A stretch of 24,754 nucleotides of DNA. Origin: Limnoglobus sp043757025 (GTDB lineage: Bacteria; Planctomycetota; Planctomycetia; Gemmatales; Gemmataceae). The notes under the pieces are model-generated. The model worked only from the letters and a program-made list of their open reading frames with translations, did no database searches and was not told where the DNA came from. A program made the position numbers and the translations under genes. Within the stretch, counting starts at the first letter, position 1. Each line of letters begins with the position of its first letter. Of the stretch, positions 7,259 to 15,506 are shown piece by piece. The stretch is from the NCBI GenBank assembly GCA_043757025.1, contig JAYVQG010000221.1:1-24754 (forward strand). Reading direction: 5' to 3'.

Positions 7259-8874
7259 ACGCACTTTCCTCACCACCGCGTTGGTGGCAACCTCTCGTGC
7301 TGCTTCTCGCCTGGATCTTCGCCGTTGCGTGTGCGGGGCAGCGGTTGCATCGCGGCTGGACGGGGTTCGACAACCAGGAAAGTACGCCGCAGGATCGCTG
7401 GCGCGACGATGGCAATTCGGGTCATGCTGAGATCGATTTCGCCGCGCAATGGGTGATGGGCCGGATGATCGCCACGGGGAACGGTAAGCACCTTTACGAC
7501 CGCACGCACCTTTGGCCCGTGGTGGAAGCGGGGTTCCCTCAATCGGGTGAATCGCCGTGGGTGCGTCGCGAATCGTTCCCGCGCGACTCGAAAATCATCG
7601 CGTTTTCGGACAGCGACCCGCGTCACGATGCGAGTTGGATCATGAGTTGGATTATCGGGGCCGATTCCCCCGCATGGCCCGATGCGAGCCGCGCGGTGGC
7701 GCTACCGTTCGCAAACCCGGTGAACCCGTTCGCGACGGCGGCACTGGCACTGACAGCGAATCGTCAGTTGACGCCCGAACTCGTCGAAACGGTGAATCGG
7801 AAGGCGCTGGGCGGGCCACTGTACCCGCCCGTTCATGGTTTCTTTTACTATCCACTCGGTCGAATCGACGACGCGCAAACGGCGTTTCACGTTTTGCAAA
7901 TTCTCGGCTTCCTCTGCCCGTTTGCCATCGGCTTCTGTGTGCGAAACCTGACGGGTGGTCGCGTCTGGTGGCCGATCGCGACGGCGATCGTTTGCCTTTA
8001 TCCCGGTTACCGGGGCACGATGGAACTCGGGCAGAACGCGCAGTTCACGCTGCTGATTCTCGTGTGGGGTTGGTGCCTGGCGGCGAAGGGGCACGAACTC
8101 GGGGCCGGTACGGTGTGGGGATTGCTCGCGTTTAAGCCCGTGTGGGCGGTGGCGTTTCTGCTGGTACCGATCGTGTTGCGGCGTTGGCGGATGCTGTTCG
8201 GCATGGTGGCGGGTGGCGGCGGCCTCGTGCTGTTGACGCTGCCGTTTGTGGGAATCGATGCGTACTTCGACTGGCTGGCGGTCGGTGGCGATGCGGCCGA
8301 GAAGTACAAAGTGAATCAAAACTGGGTCTTCCTCAGCCGCGATTTGTTCGGCATTCCTCGACGCATTTTGCTCGATTTTTCTCTGCCCGATGCGAAACGC
8401 GACCGCATCGATGCCGAACGCTACGGCTGGTTGCTATGGGGGTTCGTATTCGTCGGCACGGGGATAATCTGCACAATTCGCAGGGATCGCCGGAGTTTCA
8501 CCGCCGGTTTCGCGATGCTCGGTGCGTTCCTTTGCAGCTATCGATTCATGTACTACGACGTGCTTCTTTCCGCGCTCGGCGTGGGTTGGATCGTCTATTG
8601 CCACGATTGGCGACGAGGTCGAATCTCGGTCCCGACGGTCGCGTTGTGCTTTCTCATCATCAACGAAAATCTCTGGGCACAGCGTAGCTACGCGATTTAT
8701 GGCACGAACTGGAACACCGGCGTTCGCTACCCGATCGACACGCTGATGGTGCTCGCACTTTGGTTGTGGATGGCGGCGCGATTGCTGCTGATTCACGATA
8801 CGCCGCGAAGTGCGTCGAGTGCTGCGCCGATGTCGGGCGAGCGCATCAGCGATTCGCCGACGAGCACGGCATGA
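7255..8874 (+). CDS. GT87-type (DUF2029) membrane glycosyltransferase
   Basis: A 539-residue membrane protein resembling DUF2029/GT87 polyprenyl-phosphate-sugar mannosyltransferases. It has a first helix at about residues 10-25, a long extracytoplasmic loop with an HLYDRTHLW segment, then repeated hydrophobic helices to the C-terminus. The start is a GTG at 7255-7257 overlapping the acyltransferase TGA (7256-7258). The same frame is open further upstream over the acyltransferase gene, but that part is out-of-frame shadow. The last 27 codons run antisense over the end of trpC (8793-8874) and give a low-complexity Ser/Ala/Pro tail, so the original stop may have been lost. The sugar and acceptor are unknown. 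Confidence 0.82.
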   Translation: MNALSSPPRWWQPLVLLLAWIFAVACAGQRLHRGWTGFDNQESTPQDRWRDDGNSGHAEIDFAAQWVMGRMIATGNGKHLYDRTHLWPVVEAGFPQSGESPWVRRESFPRDSKIIAFSDSDPRHDASWIMSWIIGADSPAWPDASRAVALPFANPVNPFATAALALTANRQLTPELVETVNRKALGGPLYPPVHGFFYYPLGRIDDAQTAFHVLQILGFLCPFAIGFCVRNLTGGRVWWPIATAIVCLYPGYRGTMELGQNAQFTLLILVWGWCLAAKGHELGAGTVWGLLAFKPVWAVAFLLVPIVLRRWRMLFGMVAGGGGLVLLTLPFVGIDAYFDWLAVGGDAAEKYKVNQNWVFLSRDLFGIPRRILLDFSLPDAKRDRIDAERYGWLLWGFVFVGTGIICTIRRDRRSFTAGFAMLGAFLCSYRFMYYDVLLSALGVGWIVYCHDWRRGRISVPTVALCFLIINENLWAQRSYAIYGTNWNTGVRYPIDTLMVLALWLWMAARLLLIHDTPRSASSAAPMSGERISDSPTSTA

Positions 8875-9578
8875 ACGCCCGCATCGGCGAGGAGTTTCAT
8901 GTCGTCGCGGTTGCGGATTCCGCTTTCGGAAACGAGCGTAACCGATGACGGAACGTGCTTCATTAAATCGAGTGTGTGGCTTAACCGCGTGTGAAACGAA
9001 CGCAGATCGCGGTTATTAATTCCTACGAGTTGGGCACCCGAATCGAGCACGCGATTCAGTTCCTCCGCATCGTGGAGTTCGACCAAAACATGCAAGCCGA
9101 GTGCCGTTGCTTCGTCGTGCAATTCGCGAATGCGTGGGCCGGGTAGGATCTCCGCGATCAACAACACGGCATCGGCACCGGCGGCGCGGGCTTCGAGTAA
9201 CTGATAGCGATCGAGGATGAATTCCTTCCGCAATGCCGGTATGCGAATCGCCGCGCGGGCTTGTGTGAGATACGACAGATGACCCTGGAAATACGCTTCG
9301 TCGGTGAGAACGCTCACGCAGGCCGCACCGTGGGCTTCGTAAATTTTGGCGATGGCAACCGCATCGAAGTCGTCGCGAATGATGCCGGCCGAAGGCGAGG
9401 CTTTTTTCACTTCCGCGATGATGCGAACTTCGCCGGGCGTGCGAAGTGCCGCTGCAAAATCGCGAACCGGCGGCAAATCGGCCACCCGTCGTTCGAGTTC
9501 GATTGCCGGTGTTTGGCTTCGCGACGCAGCGATTTCTTTCCACTTCGTTTCCACTATCGCATCGAGGATCGTCGCCAT
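8793..9578 (-). CDS. trpC: Indole-3-glycerol phosphate synthase
   Basis: TrpC closes the indole ring in tryptophan synthesis, converting carboxyphenylaminodeoxyribulose phosphate to indole-glycerol phosphate. This 261-residue (beta/alpha)8 protein shows EVKKASPSAG, RKEFILDRYQ, DAVLLIAEIL, LVGINNRDL, LVSESGI and a phosphate-binding AVLVGESLMR, in the family order. The start is set by the ATG at 9576-9578 with AGGTGAG about six to nine bases upstream, in preference to the in-frame GTG three codons earlier. No other trp gene is adjacent. Its 3' end overlaps the convergent glycosyltransferase by 82 bases. Confidence 0.96.
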   Translation of the reverse strand: MATILDAIVETKWKEIAASRSQTPAIELERRVADLPPVRDFAAALRTPGEVRIIAEVKKASPSAGIIRDDFDAVAIAKIYEAHGAACVSVLTDEAYFQGHLSYLTQARAAIRIPALRKEFILDRYQLLEARAAGADAVLLIAEILPGPRIRELHDEATALGLHVLVELHDAEELNRVLDSGAQLVGINNRDLRSFHTRLSHTLDLMKHVPSSVTLVSESGIRNRDDMKLLADAGVHAVLVGESLMRSPDIGAALDALRGVS

Positions 9579-9667
9579 ACCACTCACCTTTCGCGGTTAT
9601 CGACAGAAGCGACACTATCTTAGCTGAGTGCCGACTGGCGACTACCTGCACCCGAACGACGGTGGAC

Positions 9668-10723
9668 ATGTTACGCGAAATTCTCGAACTTCTGACGGCG
9701 GCGGGTTTGGTCGCGCTGGTCGCCGTGCCGGTGGGCTTACTTGCGGTTTTGCTCGCTCGCCGATTCGCGTTTCCGCTTCTGCCCGCGTGGCGACACTGTT
9801 GGTGTCAATGGCGTGTCATCGACGTGTTATTGCTGTTCGGAATGTACGTCATGTTGCCCACGCTCGCGGGCGATCTCCTCGAACGTGTCGGCATCTACCG
9901 CGTTGCATTCGGCGACGATGCGTTGCTCGACCCGACTTCGGTGGGTGCGATTGTCGGCGGGCCGGGGACATCGCTTGCGGAGGCGTGGCGGTACGACCGG
10001 ATCGCACGCCGCACGACGTTGGCGGGTGCAGTCGCGATGCCGGTTTTCGCCCTCGGGTTCTTCCTGCTTCGGCGGCTCGGCGTGACCGAACGTGCTACGT
10101 CTCCATGCCGAATCCCTGCCGACATTGCCATCGGTGTCTGCGTCTGGCTCGCTGTCACCCCACTGACATTTCTCGTGCATTTCCTCGCGAATCTCATCGC
10201 TAAAGAGTACGGCTACGAACCGGACGCACACCCGCTGAAATTCGCGAAATTGCAAACGCCGTTGCAAATTGGCCTGCTTTTCCTGGGGGCATGCGTCGTT
10301 GCGCCGTTTTACGAAGAGATGATTTTTCGCCGCGCAATGTTGCCTTGGGCATCGGGGCGGATCGCACGATCGTGGGGAGTGATGGCCGTCGCCGCACTCG
10401 TCGCATGGGTCCGAATGAACGATCGTTCGATGTTCCCCGCCCCGCTCGCGTTCGTGCTGGTCGCCACGATAGTCCTGGCGATCATCGCAAATTTGCGAAG
10501 AATCTGGCCGCGATTTCTCACTCGCCCCGCGTGCGCCATCGTCTCCACGGCGACGCTGTTTGCTGCGATGCACTCGGCGGTATGGCCGACGCCGATCCCG
10601 CTCTTCGTCCTCGGCCTCGGCCTCGGCTGGCTCGTGTCGCGCACGCGCACCGTCACGGCCGCCGTCGTCGTCCACGGCTCGTTCAACGCGATTTCCGCAC
10701 TGTCCCTGTTACGCAGCGCGTAA
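9668..10723 (+). CDS. CPBP-family intramembrane metalloprotease
   Basis: A 351-residue multi-pass membrane protein of the CAAX protease/bacteriocin-processing (CPBP, ABI) family. The three signature motifs are present: EE-xxx-R in YEEMIFRR (Glu216, Glu217, Arg221), F-xxx-H in FAAMHS (His302), and H-xxx-N in HGSFN (His336, Asn340). These form the intramembrane active site. Helices precede and surround them. The substrate is unknown. Families like this process prenylated or secreted peptides, or act in immunity to bacteriocins. The start (ATG at 9668) follows the divergent trpC by 89 bases with only a weak GGTGG site. The long frame upstream of this ATG is antisense to trpC. Confidence 0.88.
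   Translation: MLREILELLTAAGLVALVAVPVGLLAVLLARRFAFPLLPAWRHCWCQWRVIDVLLLFGMYVMLPTLAGDLLERVGIYRVAFGDDALLDPTSVGAIVGGPGTSLAEAWRYDRIARRTTLAGAVAMPVFALGFFLLRRLGVTERATSPCRIPADIAIGVCVWLAVTPLTFLVHFLANLIAKEYGYEPDAHPLKFAKLQTPLQIGLLFLGACVVAPFYEEMIFRRAMLPWASGRIARSWGVMAVAALVAWVRMNDRSMFPAPLAFVLVATIVLAIIANLRRIWPRFLTRPACAIVSTATLFAAMHSAVWPTPIPLFVLGLGLGWLVSRTRTVTAAVVVHGSFNAISALSLLRSA
10709..10723. other. Shared palindromic stop region of two convergent genes
   Basis: TTACGCAGCGCGTAA: the arms TTACGC and GCGTAA are exact reverse complements around a three-base centre. Each strand uses one end as a stop codon: TAA of the CPBP protease at 10721-10723, and TAA of the GT4 glycosyltransferase at 10709-10711. Confidence 0.8.
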
Positions 10724-11902
10724 GAATTGCGACTTATGTTGCGGCTTGCCGAGTACAGCACGATAGACATCGTGCGTCTTCGTCGCCGCGGTTTCCCATG
10801 TGTATTTCGCAGCGTGGGCAACTGACGAATGCATCGTACTTTCGGGGTTCGTCGCGAGAGTTCGCATCGTGTCTCGCCACCAGGAAACATCGTTGGGATC
10901 GAGGTATGTGCCGAACGTGCCGACCACTTCTCGCACGGCCATTGCCGAGGTCGAACAGACGACGCGACCGCCGCACGCCAGCATTTCGATCGGTGGCAAC
11001 CCGAACCCTTCGTAGTGCGACGGGTAGAGCAATGCCGACGCTCCGGCATAGACGGCAGGTAGGTCCGCATGAGCAACATAGCCGATGTGCATCGCACCGA
11101 GATTGCGGGCCGTCATCTCGTAGAAATCGCGTTCTTCGCTCGATTTCCAGCCCCACGGGCCTGCCAACACGAGCGGGCAACGCTCGCGAACCGTTGCCGG
11201 GAGGTCGGCAAATGCCTTCAATACGACCATCAGATTTTTGCGTGGTTCGATCGTACCGACGCACAAAAAGTAATTGGCAGGCAAGCCGAGACGTCGACGC
11301 GTAGCATCGACATCGGTCCGCGATTGCGGGCGAAATTCCTCGCCGATGCCGTTATGAATCGCGGTCACTTTACGAGGGTGTAACCCGATAATTTCGATCA
11401 TCTCGCGGCGAATTTCTTCGGACACAACGATCACGTGAGCCGCGCGCCGAATTGCGGTTTCAAAGTGCCGTTCGTGATGGCGAACGCGATCGATCGGGTG
11501 CCATTCCGGGTGCAATAATACTGAGAGATCGTGAACCGTAACCACCGTTGGCAACGGCGACGAGAGCGGGATAAAGTTCGGTTCGTGATATAAATCGTAG
11601 CCGAAGGAACGGCACTGTCGCGCGAAATGAATTTCGATCGCGACCTTCGCCGCATGTTTCGCGGTCGTCGAAAGCGTGGACTTCACACGCGCCGCAATCG
11701 ATTTCGTGCCGGTGTCGCGCGCGGATTTCGGAGACAACAAACGGTTCGCGAACGTGGCGAATTGGCCGAGCATATCGTCGGGATAAAGCGAGAAGGAATC
11801 GCCGCGTGCGTTGGCCGCAAGTTGTTCGTGAAGGCGTGCCACATAGTGGCCGACACCCGTTCGCGTTTTGAGTGCCGCGAGGCCGTTGATTACCACACGC
11901 AT
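10709..11902 (-). CDS. GT4-family glycosyltransferase
   Basis: A 397-residue cytoplasmic GT-B retaining glycosyltransferase. The N-terminal Rossmann half starts MRVVINGLAALKTRTGVGHY, the typical nucleotide-sugar acceptor-side opening. The C-terminal half contains FLCVGTIEPRKNL, YVAHADLPAVYAGA and the family signature E-x7-E in EGFGLPPIE. It most resembles mannosyl- or glucosyltransferases of surface polysaccharide clusters. The start at 11900-11902 has AAGGT about eight bases before it and overlaps the end of the preceding GT2 gene by 13 bases. An upstream in-frame extension of 36 codons is rejected. It is the last gene of the ABC-exporter operon. Confidence 0.93.
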   Translation of the reverse strand: MRVVINGLAALKTRTGVGHYVARLHEQLAANARGDSFSLYPDDMLGQFATFANRLLSPKSARDTGTKSIAARVKSTLSTTAKHAAKVAIEIHFARQCRSFGYDLYHEPNFIPLSSPLPTVVTVHDLSVLLHPEWHPIDRVRHHERHFETAIRRAAHVIVVSEEIRREMIEIIGLHPRKVTAIHNGIGEEFRPQSRTDVDATRRRLGLPANYFLCVGTIEPRKNLMVVLKAFADLPATVRERCPLVLAGPWGWKSSEERDFYEMTARNLGAMHIGYVAHADLPAVYAGASALLYPSHYEGFGLPPIEMLACGGRVVCSTSAMAVREVVGTFGTYLDPNDVSWWRDTMRTLATNPESTMHSSVAHAAKYTWETAATKTHDVYRAVLGKPQHKSQFLRAA

Positions 11903-12834
11903 CGGTTCGACCTTATGGGTAATATCCGCGCATGGTAACGTACGATGAGGTTCTCTGGGATGCGCACGAGGTACGAACACGCCGCCTTTCCCACCGCGAT
12001 TGCGTGCCACCGATTATGCGAATCGCGCGTGATGATCGCACGCAAAATCGCCTGGAACAGCTTGAATAAAAGGATAATCGCGGTCCAGACGGCAAGAAAC
12101 GGGTCGCCGTAGCGCAGGCTTGTGATGGCACGATTGCGTTCGACGTGAAACGCAAATGTCGGTGTGGTGTCACCGGCGGCGGCCCCGTGAACGTGGCGAA
12201 CGAGCGAGCGCGGCGCATAGACGGTGCCGTGGCCGCTGAGTCTGGCCCGCCAGCCCGATTCGAGATCTTCGTAGTACAAAAAATAGCGCGGGTCGAGCAC
12301 GTTCCCCGCTCGATCTTCGCGTGCGCTGACCGCCGCGCCGCAGCCGGCAAAGATCGGGCGGCTGACTTCAAACTGTCCGCTATCCACTTCGCGAAAGCCG
12401 AGATCGTAACCGCGACCGTCGCGCAATAATACGATTCCCGCGCCGTTGATAACCGTCGGATTCGCAGCAAACACGAGCTTCGACGCCACCGCACAACCGG
12501 GATTCTCCGCCATGACGATGAGGAGTTCTTCGAGCCAAAACGGATCGGGGATCGTGTCGTTGTTGAGCAAGATTTTCGTGCGGCCATGCGCGTGTCGTGC
12601 GGCCACGTTGTTGCCTTCCGCGAAGCCGACGTTCGTCGATAATCGAACCAAGCGACACCAGGAAAATCGTTCGGGCACGATCTCGTACGAACGATCGCTC
12701 GACGCATTATCGACGACGATCACTTCAAAGCGATGTCGCGATAACGATTGTCTTTCCAGTGCTTTTAGACAATTGGCAAGGTGAAGGCCACCGTTGTAGT
12801 TCACGATCAAAATCGAAACGGGAGTACCGTCCAC
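11890..12834 (-). CDS. GT2-family glycosyltransferase (rhamnosyltransferase-like)
   Basis: A 314-residue GT-A inverting glycosyltransferase. It opens with VSILIVNYNGG and has VIVVDNASSD (nucleotide binding), NVGFAEGNN and the metal-binding region LLNNDTIPD. Then come the acceptor-side FAGCGAAVS and the YYEDLESGWR block, where ED is the likely catalytic base. The C-terminal region has a hydrophobic stretch (about 230-250). These features match WbbL-type rhamnosyltransferases acting on lipid-linked surface glycans. The start is GTG at 12832-12834 with AGGAGG about seven bases upstream. It lies between the ABC ATPase (24 bases upstream) and the overlapping GT4 gene. Confidence 0.93.
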   Translation of the reverse strand: MDGTPVSILIVNYNGGLHLANCLKALERQSLSRHRFEVIVVDNASSDRSYEIVPERFSWCRLVRLSTNVGFAEGNNVAARHAHGRTKILLNNDTIPDPFWLEELLIVMAENPGCAVASKLVFAANPTVINGAGIVLLRDGRGYDLGFREVDSGQFEVSRPIFAGCGAAVSAREDRAGNVLDPRYFLYYEDLESGWRARLSGHGTVYAPRSLVRHVHGAAAGDTTPTFAFHVERNRAITSLRYGDPFLAVWTAIILLFKLFQAILRAIITRDSHNRWHAIAVGKAACSYLVRIPENLIVRYHARILPIRSNRCVW

Positions 12835-12858
12835 TCCGGTTCCTCCTCGTTTAGCGAA

Positions 12859-13623
12859 TCAGGCGGCAACGAGTTGTTTCGATGCGTCACGGACACTTTG
12901 CGTGTACATCGCGGAGATTTCCTTCGCTGGGCCCGACGCGACGATGCGACCGTGTTCGAGCCAGATCGCCTTCGTGCAAAGTTTTTCGATCGAACCGAGA
13001 TCGTGGCTCACCATCACCATCAGGCTCGCGGTAGCCATCATGTCTTTCATGCGTTGCCCGGCCTTGTTTTGGAACGACAAGTCGCCGACGCTGAGCACTT
13101 CGTCGATGAGCAACACTTCGGGTTCGATGGCCGTGGCGATCGAGAACGCGAGGCGGACGGCCATGCCTGCGGAGTAGTAGCGCACGGGCGTGTCGAGGAA
13201 GTCGCCGAGTTCGCTGAAGTCTTCGATCTGTTTTTGCTTGGGGCGTAGCGTGCGAGGCGTTTCGCCCTGGAGGTACGCGCGATACATGATGTTTTCGCGG
13301 CCCGTCGCATCCGGCTCGAAGCCGAGCGTGATGTCGAACAGCGAGCAGATTTTTCCTTCGACGAGGCGCGTACCGTGCGTCGGCGGATAGACGCCCGCAA
13401 GCATTTTCAGGAGCGTGCTTTTGCCCGCGCCGTTGTGGCCGATGATGCCGATGCGTTCGCCATCTTTTACTGAAAGATCGACATCGACGAGCGCCGGTAC
13501 GCGAACGAGCGGGTTGCGGCTGTTCATGAACATGCCGTTGAGCAAGAACTCTTTCAACGACAGGCGTACCGCCTTTCGCAGGGTAAATGTCAACGACACA
13601 TCGTGCAATTCAATTTTCGCCAT
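12859..13623 (-). CDS. Polysaccharide ABC exporter, ATP-binding subunit (Wzt/KpsT-like)
   Basis: A 254-residue ATPase that would power export of a lipid-linked O-antigen, capsule or teichoic-acid-like glycan. Walker A is GHNGAGKST (residues 62-70). The degenerate signature is YSAGMAVRL (about 150-158), as is usual for this subfamily. Walker B is LLIDEVLSVGD (about 171-181), and the switch His is in MVSHDLG. It lacks the C-terminal glycan-binding extension of the longer Wzt proteins. The ATG at 13621-13623 lies 29 bases after the permease gene. The same frame is open farther upstream across the permease, but that part is not coding. It acts with the permease as a dimer of dimers in the inner membrane. 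Confidence 0.94.
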   Translation of the reverse strand: MAKIELHDVSLTFTLRKAVRLSLKEFLLNGMFMNSRNPLVRVPALVDVDLSVKDGERIGIIGHNGAGKSTLLKMLAGVYPPTHGTRLVEGKICSLFDITLGFEPDATGRENIMYRAYLQGETPRTLRPKQKQIEDFSELGDFLDTPVRYYSAGMAVRLAFSIATAIEPEVLLIDEVLSVGDLSFQNKAGQRMKDMMATASLMVMVSHDLGSIEKLCTKAIWLEHGRIVASGPAKEISAMYTQSVRDASKQLVAA

Positions 13624-13652
13624 CGTTCGCCGCTCGCAGTAGAATTCGTGAT

Positions 13653-14441
13653 TTACAGTTGGAAAATCAGTCGTTTTTGCAACCAAGCCATCGCCCCACA
13701 CGCCAAGCCGAACAGTGCAACCGTCAAACCACCGACGAAGAAATACTGCTCCGGTTCCGGGTTGTTCCCGTTCAAGAGCGGTTGGCCAACGAGCACGAGG
13801 AAGTGCGCGACGGGGTTGATCTCCACAACCCAGCCGAGGCCTTTCCCTTCCAATAATTTTGCATCGTACATGATCGGCGTTAGGAAAAACAGCAGTTGGG
13901 AAACGACTTCGATCAAGTGTTTCGTGTCGTGAAAGTACGCATGGGCAAACGCACCGAGTGTGGCAATCGACCAACAGAACACACTCAGCATCGCGATCGT
14001 CGGCACGATCGTCGGTAAGGCATAGAGGGCATTTGGCGTACCGGTCAACACGACCAACGAGACCACGACGAGCGCGAGCGCGATCAGGAAGTGAATGAAC
14101 GTTCCCAACACGATTCTCAGCGAATAAATGCTCATCGGTAACGGGCACTGGCGGATGTACGCTTCGCCGCGAATGAACGAATCGCAACCCAAAATGATCG
14201 ACGACTTCATGAAATCCCAGATTGCCAATCCCACGAGGAGCTTGGGGGCAAACGATCGCCAATCCTGCGAGCCGAGGATGCCGCCGAAGGCGATGCAGAA
14301 GACGACCGTCATCGCCAGCGGGTGCAGCAACGACCAACCGATGCCGAGTACGGATCGGCGATAGCGGTTCCGCAAATCCAAATGGACGAGCGACAACCAA
14401 AAGTGGCGATAGCGCCAGGTAGCCAGTACGTGCTGGATCAT
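13653..14441 (-). CDS. Polysaccharide ABC exporter, permease subunit (Wzm/TagG-like)
   Basis: A 262-residue ABC-2-type membrane protein with six hydrophobic segments. Its N-terminal amphipathic opening (HLDLRNRYRRSVLGIGWSLL) is the hallmark of Wzm/KpsM/TagG permeases. Other family blocks are the RGEAYIRQCPLP loop and FFLTPIMYDAKLL before the last helices. The ATG at 14439-14441 has AAGGA about seven to ten bases upstream. It is the first gene of the four-gene minus-strand operon (permease, ATPase, GT2, GT4). Its promoter should lie in the 228-base spacer it shares with the divergent methyltransferase. The exported glycan is unknown. Confidence 0.94.
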   Translation of the reverse strand: MIQHVLATWRYRHFWLSLVHLDLRNRYRRSVLGIGWSLLHPLAMTVVFCIAFGGILGSQDWRSFAPKLLVGLAIWDFMKSSIILGCDSFIRGEAYIRQCPLPMSIYSLRIVLGTFIHFLIALALVVVSLVVLTGTPNALYALPTIVPTIAMLSVFCWSIATLGAFAHAYFHDTKHLIEVVSQLLFFLTPIMYDAKLLEGKGLGWVVEINPVAHFLVLVGQPLLNGNNPEPEQYFFVGGLTVALFGLACGAMAWLQKRLIFQL

Positions 14442-14548
14442 CCATGATCCTTCGAGTGTGCGGTAAGTTTCGACAAATCCATTCGCTGGGAAAATCTACA
14501 CGCCACGCCGAAACTGTGCCAGCCCAGTTTCCGAACGCACTGAAACAA

Positions 14549-14574
14549 CCTCGATTCCCCTTTCGAGGATTTTT
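14549..14574 (+). terminator. Hairpin followed by a T-run (terminator-like)
   Basis: CCTCGA (14549-14554) and TCGAGG (14563-14568) form a six-base stem with an eight-base loop, followed by ATTTTT. This is the shape of a short intrinsic terminator on the plus strand. It lies just before the putative methyltransferase promoter and could insulate it from read-through. No plus-strand gene ends nearby, so it may have another role or none. Confidence 0.35.
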
Positions 14575-14585
14575 ATCAATTCGAC

Positions 14586-14614
14586 TTGCGCAATCGTCAC
14601 AAGTGGTCTATAAC
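14586..14614 (+). promoter_or_regulatory. Putative sigma70-type promoter of the DNA methyltransferase gene
   Basis: TTGCGC (14586-14591) and TATAAC (14609-14614) are 17 bases apart. The -10 box is 5 of 6 to consensus and the -35 box 3 of 6. Transcription would begin about 50 bases before the GTG start at 14670. The rest of the 14442-14669 spacer must also hold the exporter-operon promoter on the other strand, for which I see no convincing boxes. Confidence 0.4.
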
Positions 14615-14669
14615 ACGTCCTGCGCGAGTTGGGTCGTTCAGATTATTCTGATTTTCACGGAGTAAAATT

Positions 14670-15500
14670 GTGCTCGACGAGGTTGTCACAGGGAACTGTC
14701 TTGAGGTGATGTCGACTTTCCCGGCAGGATCGGTCGATCTTGCATTTGCCGATCCGCCCTTCAACATCGGCTACGACTACGACGTGTACGATGACCGACG
14801 CGCGAAAACGGAGTATCTGTATTGGACCGAGCAATGGCTCGCCGGGGTGCGCCGCGTGCTGAAGCCGAACGGCTCGTTCTTTGTGGCTATCGGCGACGAA
14901 TATGCCGCCGAGATGAAGATCCGCCTCGACGCGCTCGGGTTCACGATGCGGAACTGGATCGTCTGGCATTACACGTTCGGCGTGAACTGCAAGAAGAAGT
15001 TCAACCGCAGCCACGTACACATTTTTTATTACGTGGCGAATCCGAAGGCATTCACCTTCAACCCGACCGATATTCGCGTCCCGTCAGCCCGCATGACGAC
15101 TTACGCTGACGCCCGTGCGAACCCGATCGGGAAGCTGCCCGACGACACCTGGGTGCTACGTCCGCAAGAGTCCGATGCGCACTTTCAATCGGATGCGGAC
15201 ACGTGGTATCTGCCGCGAGTTTGCGGGACGTTCAAAGAGCGTACGGGGCACCCGTGCCAGATGCCTGAAGCGGTGCTGGATCGCATCATTCAAGTGGCGT
15301 CGAACCTTGGCGATGTGGTGTTCGACCCGTTCGCCGGGAGTGGCACGACACTGGCCAGCGCGAAGAAACTCGGGCGCAAATACCTCGGCGTCGAACTCTC
15401 CGAAGAGTACGCCGACGCCGTGCGAAAACGGTTGCAGCTCATCGAGTTCGCAGAGAAGTCCGCAACGAAGTCTAAGCGGAAACTGCTTGTTGCGAAGTAG
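14670..15500 (+). CDS. Orphan beta-class DNA amino-methyltransferase
   Basis: A 276-residue site-specific DNA methyltransferase. The catalytic motif IV DPPF (residues 28-31) comes before the AdoMet-binding motif I FDPFAGSGTT (218-227). The segment GHPCQMPEAVLDRII (motif X) lies just before motif I. This IV-TRD-X-I order defines the beta class (HinfI, CcrM relatives), which modify adenine N6 or cytosine N4; DPPF is more usual for N6-adenine. The target site cannot be read from the sequence. The start is GTG with GGAG at 14659-14662 seven bases upstream. No restriction nuclease is adjacent, so it is probably a stand-alone (regulatory) enzyme. It converges on alaS with six bases between them. 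Confidence 0.93.
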   Translation: MLDEVVTGNCLEVMSTFPAGSVDLAFADPPFNIGYDYDVYDDRRAKTEYLYWTEQWLAGVRRVLKPNGSFFVAIGDEYAAEMKIRLDALGFTMRNWIVWHYTFGVNCKKKFNRSHVHIFYYVANPKAFTFNPTDIRVPSARMTTYADARANPIGKLPDDTWVLRPQESDAHFQSDADTWYLPRVCGTFKERTGHPCQMPEAVLDRIIQVASNLGDVVFDPFAGSGTTLASAKKLGRKYLGVELSEEYADAVRKRLQLIEFAEKSATKSKRKLLVAK

Positions 15501-15506
15501 TTTCAA

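Noticed and set aside
13653..14441. Possibility that the exporter carries lipoprotein or drug rather than polysaccharide
   Set aside because: The RYRRSVLGIGW opening of the permease and two downstream glycosyltransferases fit a glycan exporter far better.
12859..14445. A 528-codon frame that would fuse the ABC ATPase to upstream sequence
   Set aside because: The upstream part covers the permease gene in the wrong phase; the ATPase has its own ATG at 13621-13623.
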